Shown in pieces: positions 56,225 to 64,000 of a stretch of 64,000 nucleotides of DNA. Each line of letters begins with the position of its first letter. Position 1 is the first letter of the stretch. This DNA comes from Spirogloea muscicola (taxonomy: Eukaryota > Streptophyta > Zygnematophyceae > Spirogloeales > Spirogloeaceae), in contig WELB01000010.1 of the NCBI GenBank assembly GCA_009602725.1, positions 100,071 through 164,070 on the forward strand, in the 5' to 3' direction. Position numbers and translations under genes: made by a program. The notes beneath the pieces are model-generated. The model ran no database searches, had not been told where the DNA came from, and saw only the letters and a program-made list of their open reading frames with translations.

Positions 56225-57000
56225 GACGTGTGTATTAAGAGATGGGGAGGCCATGTGTGGCCAAGTACAAAGGCAAGCACATTGACAAATGTACGTCACC
56301 TGCTGCTAAGCTGACCGCTCAGTAACCATGAGTCAGCACATAGAGGTCGCCAACTGATGCTCGAATACCGGACGGCAACCGACAAGCTCTTGTACTACCA
56401 GCCAAGGCTCGACCAGCTTTCTGATGCAACGCATGAGCCTGAGCTCGCTGCAGACAAGCTGACATTCGCCGTCGCAAAAATGACAGATTGGCTGCCGGCA
56501 CACCCATCTGGGCTGAAAGCATATCCTCGCGTAGTGCATATACCAGACTCGCTATGTTCTCAAGTAGGGTATGGAAGCGAGGACCCAAGCAGCCGAAAAT
56601 GTCGATTGCGGCCGGGAGAAGGTGGTCGCTGCGGGGGTAGTCAGAGTAGTGTCGGAGCTTTCTCTGCTCAGCACCTCCCACTCCGTGGCCAGCAATGTGT
56701 GTAAGCGGAACTTTTATATGCCTCGGTCACCACCACATCCGCCAAGGCTCGTGGGCCTCCGCCAGGTTGTACACCCATAATGTCCAGGGTGCGACGGTGA
56801 TGGGGACCCTGGGAATCCGTGGTGATGGGCATTACATTGCTTACTTCCACGGTGGCGCGGTAGCCGGCGTCGCGCATCCAGCCCGCCAGGGCGTCTCGTA
56901 GGCGATTGTGGACGCCCACCACCTCAGGGCCTGTGAGACACCGCAGCATGTGGGTGGCTAGGTCTCCGCCCTCTGAAGGGCTCCGGTTCTGGCATCTAGT
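56225..57000 (-). mobile_element. LINE fragment, class C
   Basis: The minus strand from about 56990 reads a zinc-motif remnant (DLATHMLRCLTGPEVVGVHN), then RRTLDIMGVQPGGGPRALAD with DVVVTEAYKSSA (endonuclease core). A second frame reads GAEQRKLRHYSDYPRSDHLL, AAIDIFGCLGPRFHTLLENI and the closing LYVLTHGY-stop. The class C tail follows at about 56320-56230. Confidence 0.8.
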
Positions 57001-57004
57001 ATTC

Positions 57005-57545
57005 ATGCATCGATTAGTGACCTTTATGTTTTGACCCGTGGTTATTGAGCGGGTCAATCTGCTGTAGGTTATGTAGATCATTAGATGTGCTTGCCTTGTA
57101 CTTGGCCATTTGGCTTACATTTGTTTCTAATACACGGAATTCTCCTTCCCTTCCTCTCCTTGGAGATCCGCAGCTGGCGCTGGCCATCCTTACTCGCTGC
57201 ATTGGTCAACGAGCTGGCTACATGCAGCGAACAGTCGCCCCAACGGACATGGTGGGCGAGCTGTACAAGGAGTTCGACACCTTCCTCCTGCAAACCCTGG
57301 CTTCCCTGATTCAACATTCATCCTTCCCCTCACCTTCGACCTCCCAGCAGGCATCCCTTCCCTTTTGCAGCAGCCTCTGGTTTGCGCAGCGGGGTTGCTC
57401 TTCCTCCCCTCAGCTCATCTGACTTCCTACTGCTGACACGGGGGTATTGAGGGCGCCCTGTCTGCATAGCCTGTCTCCGTCATGAACACCTGTATGCATC
57501 TGGCTGGCAATTTACAGCCGATTCTTTAAATATCAGCAGCCTGTC
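57005..57545 (+). mobile_element. Class C tail, reverse-transcriptase end fragment and class D tail
   Basis: A sense class C tail (57005-57135) follows a very short ORF end (LYVLTRGY-stop near 57045). Next comes a fragment with LGDPQLALAILTRCIGQRAG and ELYKEFDTFLLQTLASLIQH (C-terminal part of the RT region). The class D tail lies at 57420-57540. Confidence 0.75.
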
Positions 57546-60050
57546 CAAAACCCACCTTCGCCTGCTCAACCGGTGGACCTGGACCCGGCTGTCTTCCGTC
57601 GGGCGATTGTGAGTAGCCGCAAGGCAGTCGCCGGGGGTCCATTGGGCATGCTCTTTCAGCACTTGCGGGAGCTGTATGGGGAGGACGACTCGGAGGATTT
57701 CGATCTGCTGCTTAGGGTCGCGCAACATGTTGCGCGTGGACACCTCACCCATCGTGTAGGCGCAGTCCTCTGCACAAGCAATTTCATTGCTTTGCAGAAG
57801 GACAGCGGGGGAGTGCGTCCTATCTCGATGGGGGAGGTTCTGTCGCGCCTCGTGGGGCGCATCCTATAATTATGCAGATCCAGGAGGATGCCCAGGCGCA
57901 CTTCCATCCCCACCAGTTTGGGGCTGGGATGCGTGCTGGCGCTGAGACCCTGGTGCACGGGGTATGAGCGGCACTGGATGTCAATCCCCATTGGCTGGCC
58001 TTGAGCGTGGACGTACAGAACGCCTTCAACTCCGTGGATCGGCAGGTTTTGCCGAGGAGCTAAGGCAGTACTTTCCCACACTCCTCCCTCACTTCCGCTG
58101 CATGTATGGCTCGCCATCTGCATTGTTGTGGGGGGCAGGGACTTCTTTGGCTGTTCTGCAGTCAAAGACGGGGACACGCCAAGGTGATCCAATGGATGGT
58201 TTCCTCTTCGCTCTGGCCCATCACCGTGCTTTGCGCAACACGGCGAGCGCTCACCCTGGCGTTCTCCTCCCGAGCTATGCGGATGATACCACGCTCCTCG
58301 GCCCCCCAGAGGAGGTGCTGCGAGCTTTCGGCACGCTTCAGCACCAGCTCCAGCTTATCGGGCTTGGGGTCAATCCGGCTAAGTGCTCTGCCTGGTCCCC
58401 CATTGGCATCCCCCTTTCCCTCTTCCCCTCGTTGCCGACATCTTGTCAGACTCCAGAGGGCGGCTTGAGGATCTTGGGAGTGCCACTAGGCGACCCGTCT
58501 TTCTCGGAGGGTGCTGTCCTTGCTCGTCGCCAAGGATACATGCAGGTCCTGCCAGAGCTCCCCAGCCTTGGGGACTCTCAGTTGGCAGTGGCCATTATGA
58601 CCAGGGGTGTAGCACAGCGGCCGTGCTACCTCCTGCGTACGGTCTCACCATCGGTCAGCTTGGATGCTATCTATGCATCCATTGATGTCAAGCTTCAGCA
58701 ATGCCTTGCTGATCTGATTGCTCACCCACTCCCAGAGCAGTCTCCAGCAGCACTGGTGCAATGTACGCTGCTCATACGCCACGGTGGGCTTGGTTGTCGC
58801 CCCTTGGTCCGCTTATGCAGACCAGCGTACCTTGGCTGCTGGGCTCAAGTGGCTTCGTCCATATCTGGACGATTCCTCCTTGAGCAACAATGTGTACTGG
58901 CGCCTCACATCAGTAACGTGGTTCAGGGGAGTCTGCCTTTCCAAGTGACTCTCAAAGAATGCCAACAGGACCTCTTCGCCGCATACCCGCCTCTGGTGAA
59001 TGAGCCTGTTAGTTTTGCTGCCTGGGCTGACGTTTCTGATGTTAAGGCTCAATCGCGGTTTTTCCATGCTGCAGATGAGCAACCACTGGAACATCTCCGG
59101 AGTCTCCTCCAAGGGGATGCTCGAGGCCAGGCTCGGCTCCTATCTGTTTCGTCTCTGGGAGCGTCTGAGTGGCTCCGCGCTTTGCCTTCGCATGCGGGCT
59201 TGCGGATGGAAAATGCTCTTTTTTGCGATGCTATGCGCCGCCGCCTTGGCTTACCATCCCTGTGCTTGGCAGGGGTGACCCAATGTGAATGTGGGCTTAT
59301 TGAGCATGATGCATTGCTCATGGGTGACCACATGCTCAGGTGTGCCAGAGGCAGTGAGTGCACGGGCTCCCACAACCTCCTACGTGACGCCATGTATGGC
59401 ATCGTCAAGGAGGTGGCATATCAAGTGGCGTTGGAGAGCACCGGGGTGATGCCCGTCCAACTCCGCAACGGGGTCCCTCGGACGAACGTTCTCCTGGGAG
59501 GTGGTAAGCGGCTCCTCATGGACGTCGTCCTAACCGACAGCTTCCGGATGAAGGGCCCCATTACTTTTGAGACCGGCTATGCCGTGAAGGTGGCCGAACA
59601 GAAGAAATTGCACAAGTACAAGGACCACCAGGCGGGTGATACCTTTTACACCCTGGCCATGGATATCCATGGGTGTTACAGGGGTCGGTGGTCCTCGTTA
59701 CATTTGCTGCTGGCCTCTCAAGCTGACCAGCGGCGCCGGGAACAGGGTGCAGCCCTTCCCGGTGGCTCGGCCCCTTTGGATCTTGTTTCCTGCTACCCAA
59801 TGCGTCTATCTGTGTGCCTACAGCGGTCCCAGGCAATTGCTTTGCATCGCCGGGCTGGTCGCGCCCTTGCAGCAGCCTCTGGTTTGTGCAGCGGGGTTGC
59901 TCTTCCTCCCCTCAGCTTCATCTGACTTCCTACTGCTGACACGGGGGTATTGAGGGCGCCCTGTCTGCCTAGCCTTTGGCTCCGTCATGAACACCTGTAT
60001 GCATCTGGCTGGCAGTTTACAGCCGATTCTTGAATATCAGCAGCCGCTTT
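57545..60050 (+). mobile_element. Longest LINE copy: reverse transcriptase, CCHC motif, restriction-like endonuclease, class D tail
   Basis: A first frame (to about 57869) reads FRRAIVSSRKAVAGGPLGML and SGGVRPISMGEVLSRLVG, the entry to the RT domain. After breaks near 57869 and 57965, RT motifs continue as LALSVDVQNAFNSVDRQ, then TRQGDPMDGFLFALAHHRAL, SYADDTTLLGPPEEV and LGVNPAKCSAW. The frame open from about 58050 to the stop at 59925 continues through GGLRILGVPLGD and a helical thumb-like part. It then has the CCHC motif (QCECGLIEHDALLMGDH with CARGSE) and KRLLMDVVLTDSFR. AEQKKLHKYKDHQAGDTFYT, MDIHGCYRGRWSSLHLL and the MRLSVCLQRSQAIALHRRAG end close the ORF. The class D tail ends near 60045. 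There is no N-terminal APE-type endonuclease in view, so this is an RLE-type non-LTR retrotransposon. It is 5' truncated with at least two frame breaks. Confidence 0.9.
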
Positions 60051-61335
60051 GGCTTTCCCACACGAATGGGTAGCCTGGGCTGCCGATCACTTGAAGAGAC
60101 GGCGCAGGCAGCCTTTCTCGGTTGCTGGCACCAGGTTGCCTCCCTCCTCCCCTTGCGCTTCCCGTGTCTGGTGGGCCCAGCAGCCGAGGTGGAGCAAGGC
60201 TCCTTCGCCTTCCAAGTGCAATTGAGGAGCATCCAGGAGTCAGCAATCTGCTCCTTCCCCTGCAACCCCTTCTCACCCCCTTCTTAGCGCTGGCCCAAGC
60301 ACCGGACAAAGCGGCACAGGCCAGACTCGTTGCTGCAGTTGAGGATGAGCGTTGCAAGTCGCTGAGGACGATGCCAGATATCAGTACCAATCCAAGGAGT
60401 CTGGCACGTCTCACATCGCTCGCAACAACTGCGGCATTGGACTGGCTTACAACGCACGCCATCCACAACGCTTTCAGATTCAGCCCCGAGGCATTCTGGA
60501 CGCTTCTCCAGCTGTTCCTCGGCCTACCCCCGACCTGTCTGATTAGAGTAACTCATTATGAGTGCTGCTTCCGTGCGGAGGGCGGAGACCTTGCCACCCA
60601 CATGCTGCGGTTTCCCACAGGCCCGGAGGTGGTGGGCGTCCATAACCTCCTACAGGACACCCTGGCTGGCCTGATGCGCGACGCCGGCTACTGCGCCATT
60701 GTGGAAGTAAGCAACGCAATGCCCATCACCACGAAGTCCCAGGGACGCCATCATCGTCGCACCCTGGACATTGTGGGTGTACAACCTGGCGGTGGCCCAC
60801 GCGCCTTGGTGGACGTGGTGGTGACGGAGGCATACAAGAGCTCCGCTTCCACACACATGGCTGGCCACGCAGTGAGAGGTGCTGAGCAGAGAAAGCTCCG
60901 ACACTACTCTGACTAACCCTGCAGCGCTAACCTCCTACCGGCAGCAATCGACACCTTTGGCTGCATGGGCCCTCGCTTCCACACCTTACTGCAGAATATT
61001 TCAAGCTTGGGGTACGCCCGACGTGAGGATAGGCTTCCAGCTCAGATGAGCATGCCGGCAGCCTATTTGTCATTCTTGCATCGTCGTGGGTCAACTTGTC
61101 TGCAGCGAGCTCAGGCTCATGCGTTGCATCAGAAAGCTGGTCAAGCCTTAGCTTTAGCTCAAGAGCTTGTCGATTGACGTCCAGTACTCGAGCATCAGTT
61201 AGCGACCTCTATGTGCTGACTCGTGGTTACTGAGCGGGTCAGCTGAGCAGCAGGTGACGTACATATAACAATGTGCTTGCTTTTGTTCTTGGCCACACAT
61301 GGCCCTCCATCTCTTTATACACACGCATTCTCTTC
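60050..61335 (+). mobile_element. LINE copy with class C tail
   Basis: The plus strand from about 60270 reads LARLTSLATTAALDWLTTHA, ECCFRAEGGDLATHMLRFPT (the zinc motif with its second Cys altered) and RRTLDIVGVQPGGGPRALVD with DVVVTEAYKSSA. It continues with GAEQRKLRHYSD to a stop at 60916. The remaining end (FGCMGPRFHTLLQNISSLGY, HALHQKAGQALA) continues in another frame. LYVLTRGY-stop lies near 61230, then the class C tail to about 61335. Confidence 0.85.
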
Positions 61336-61544
61336 TGGGACGCCACCTACTTATACAAAGTAGTAAGCAGCCGAAGAGAGCGCTCTCTTTTGGCTCAACG
61401 AGATATTGCTCTTGAACAGAGCTCTTGATAGCTACTCTGTCAGATTTGAGGCTCCTCACTCGTTGCTATTGAGTGATTCATCCTACCCTGTTTTCAGAAT
61501 TGCGCTTTTGGCCCCTTCCTACTTTGGCCCCTTCGAACCTTGGC

Positions 61545-61950
61545 AAATCTTTCGGCTGGCTTCTCACAGCCCTTGCCCCATTGAGAGAGCCACTTCTCTT
61601 GAACGAAGGGGAGGGCAGGCTCAGACGGATGGTCGGGACTAACAGGGTGGAGCACATACAAATTCGACGGGCTATTTTGGGAAGTTGGAGCAACGCCACG
61701 GAAGCCAGTGGCCTGTTTAAGAGAGAAGGCGCGCGGAGCGCATGAAATGATAGGGTGGCTTATCAAAGCCAATACATTTCAGGCAAAAGCTAATGCACAA
61801 AGTCGTGCTACATAAATTGAAGCTCAAGACTTCAGGTGGCTAAGATAACAGTGTGACGTTAGTACCCGCAAGTGAGCACATCAAAGAGAGGAAGAGGCTT
61901 CCAGGAGTGGGCGGTGGCTGGGAGAGGCCAGCCCAAAGAAATGATGAACA
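61545..61950. repeat. Class A (+), class B (-) and class A (-) tails
   Basis: A sense class A tail lies at 61553-61610 (GGCTGGCTTCTCACAGCCC, then ATTGAGAGAGCCACTTCTC). A minus class B tail lies at about 61860-61725. A minus class A remnant lies at 61945-61885 (GGGCTGGCCTCTCCCAGCC when reversed). Confidence 0.7.
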
Positions 61951-62284
61951 TAAAAACCCGACAGGTTAACTCGGGGAGCCGGTGCGCCGCCACGGAAGCC
62001 GAAGTTCTAGGAGCGCACCCAGCACTTTGATGAAAAGTGTGGCACAGACTGGCGGAGCTGACGAGAGCGCCAGCCGGGAGGAGAAAATGGAGAGCAACGG
62101 AGTCTTGAGGGGCCTGAGTAGAGGCCACGTCCAAAGGCGAAGGCGAGGATGAGTAGGTGATAAGGGCAGGCGCGCACGAACTGGGGGTCGCGGCGTCATG
62201 CGCAAGCGGCAGATACGGAGATCTCGGGGCTGGACGTCGCGGCGGGCGGCGGGGTGGGGCGCCCGTACCAGCCGCCGCGCGGCG

Positions 62285-62770
62285 CGGTGCGGAGGTGGAA
62301 ATGCGTGTATATTAAGAGATGGGGAGGCCATGTGTGGCCAAGTACAAAGGCAAGCACATTGGACAAATGTACGTCACCTGCTGCTAAGCTGACCCGCTCA
62401 GTAACCACGAGTCAGCACATAGAGGTCGCTAGCTGACGCTCGAATACCGGACGGCAATTGACTAGCTCTTGTGCCAGCAGCTAAGGCTCGACCAGCTTTC
62501 TGATGCAGAGCATACGCCTGAGCTCGTTGCAGACAGGTTGACACTCGACGTCGCAGAAATGACAGATTGGCTGCCGGCATACATACGGAGGTGGAGGTGC
62601 GCGCAGCGGCACTGTTGTTGGTCTTCGACTTAGGAAAAAGCTCGCCCATAGAAGAGGGGCTGGCAGAAGCCAGCCAAAAAAGAATGGACCATTGCCAAAG
62701 AGCTACAGGAGAATCACTTAGTAACCTTTGCTAAGCAGCCGCAGGTCGGAGATGCTAGGCTTCGACTAAG
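62285..62770 (-). mobile_element. Class C LINE end and class A tail
   Basis: The minus strand holds an ORF end (MPAANLSFLRRRVSTCLQRA, YALHQKAGRALA, LYVLTRGY-stop near 62398) and a class C tail to about 62290. It is nearly the same sequence as 56230-56500. A class A tail with the ORF end of another copy lies at 62765-62640. Confidence 0.8.
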
Positions 62771-64000
62771 CGCTTTTCTGGCCCCTTTAAATGTTATGCA
62801 CTCCTTTCTTCTGGGCTGGCCAATAACAGCCATCGCCCTCAACTGGAAGTTAAAAGAAGAGTATCTCTCTTTTCTGGCTCCTTTGATCTTCGCCTCCTCT
62901 CCTGGAAGCGTCTTTCTTTCTTCGATCTTGGATCATTCCGTTTTCTTTCTTCTTTCACCTTGACCACCTTAGGATAGCGCTCATTTCAGGTAGCCCCACG
63001 TTTTGCACTAGCTTTCGCCTGAACAGTGTATTGCTAAAGCTGGCCACTCTTTCGTTCATGTGCTCCGCGGGCCTTATTCTGCGCTGATCACAGCCATCGC
63101 CCTCTTTGGAAGAGTCTCACTCTCTTTCATTCTCTCTTCCTAAATTCTTGCGGCGGCGGTAACAACAAGCGAGCTCGTCCAAGGGGGGCGGGGTCTGTAA
63201 ATGGCCAGCCCATATAGAAAGAACACGGTCAGAAGGGCCGAATGTCGCCAGAACACACAGCTATGCAAGAGACTACAGCGCATCTGACAATACCTGTCTC
63301 AGCGAGCGGGTACCTGTCTCAGCGTCAGTACCTGTCTCAGCGGTCCCCGGAGAGTCCGCTGCGCCGCGCGGCGATCGCCGAGAGATGCGGCGAGATCCAC
63401 GGAGCTCGCGCCGCCGCAGCCGCTTCTGCGCTTGGGCGCCGCGGCGCGCCGCGCGGCCGGCGAGGCGCGAGGTCGCGGCGGGCCGCGGCGGGGGGTTTAA
63501 ATCCTCACGATAATTCTCACTGGGCGAGCTACTTTCTTCCGATAATCACTCTCTAGGCTGGCCAATCACAGCCATCCCCCAAGTTTGAAAGAAGTCTCTT
63601 TTCCTTTCCAAGCCCCTCGGAGTCTTTGGTGGGGCGTGCGGGATCAGACGAAGGCTCACGCGGTGTGCGTGCATCGGGAGACCTTTTTACACCTGGTACA
63701 TTCCTTCGGGCTGGTCTCACAGCCATTGCCTTACATTGGAAGAGCTGTTTCCTAGAGGGAGGCCTATTTACGCCGATACACCTTTCAGACAGGAAGCCAG
63801 TGCAAAAATTGGGGCTACCCAATGCGGAGCTTTGCGCTGAGGGGGGGCTGAGGTGACAGAGCAAAAGCGGGAACAATGGGGGCTTTGAGTTCCGCGATCA
63901 CGAATGAGCACACATCGTATTCGACAGGCTAAGTTGGGCAGCCGGAAAGGGTTTGAAAGGAGGCGCGCGGTGCACATAAGATGAGAGGGAGGCCAAAGCA
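62771..64000. repeat. Series of class A tails, one class B tail at the window edge
   Basis: Sense class A tails recur near 62812-62860, 63540-63600 and 63705-63750, with further partial pieces near 62890, 63090 and 63180 (minus). A GC-rich block at 63350-63500 shows TACCTGTCTCAGCG repeated three times just before it (63290-63345). A class B tail (minus) begins at about 63955 and runs off the window. Confidence 0.65.

Noticed and set aside
5397-64000. Class A-D tails as independent tRNA-derived SINEs
   Set aside because: Most tails directly follow the stop codon of a LINE ORF end, and I could not see A and B box promoter motifs. Solitary tails are explained by 5' truncation.

Overview
The window is nuclear DNA of a photosynthetic eukaryote. 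Its genes are split by many short GT-AG introns, first exons are GC-rich, and there is an internal TTTAGGG-type telomeric tract. It also carries plastid-pathway and plant-type genes: a SirB sirohydrochlorin ferrochelatase with a C-terminal Cys motif, a plant-type CCCH protein, and a GRAS-family regulator. GRAS genes are known from land plants and zygnematophyte algae (and bacteria) and are generally not reported from chlorophyte algae. My inference is therefore a streptophyte alga, probably Zygnematophyceae. The species cannot be fixed from the window alone.

Layout. 1-2692: COQ3 (+, 5' end outside). 3080-5251: a PAP2-type membrane phosphatase (-). 5.4-8.0 kb: debris of a non-LTR retrotransposon (LINE). 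8170-11126: ALG5 (+). 12.3-13.4 kb: LINE debris. 13902-17963: a GT47 exostosin-like enzyme with a long acidic stem (+). 18.5-19.3 kb: possible unassigned coding. 19428-21446: mitoferrin-like carrier (-). 21.5-25.1 kb: LINE nest. 25433-26834: SirB (+). 27.5-27.7 kb: start of a small membrane protein resembling complex I subunit B9 (-). 27.8-32.1 kb: LINE tails, an interstitial telomeric tract, a PIF1-type helicase fragment and a 462-base gap. 32.5-33.1 kb: unassigned exons (+). 33026-34.5 kb: DUF3598 protein (-). 35723-37892: DUF1295/steroid-reductase-like protein (+). 38738-41708: GRAS protein (-). 44219-46692: peptidyl-tRNA hydrolase (-). 46.8-47.1 kb: LINE debris. 47753-49214: ankyrin protein (+). 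50413-52899: CCCH zinc-finger protein (-). 53-64 kb: dense LINE nest holding the longest copy in the window (57.5-60.05 kb).

The genes are unrelated housekeeping and regulatory loci (ubiquinone synthesis, N-glycosylation, iron transport, siroheme synthesis, translation quality control, gene regulation). They are not an operon-like system. The repeats tie the window together. Almost all of them derive from one group of retroelements whose ORF ends in a CCHC motif plus a restriction-like endonuclease domain, followed by one of at least four unrelated 3' tails. One tail carries a short hairpin whose two arms vary together. These tails, with the telomere-helicase junction, are the most interesting material here.

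Exon borders were set by eye from splice signals, reading phase and family motifs. Where phases do not close, the entry says so.
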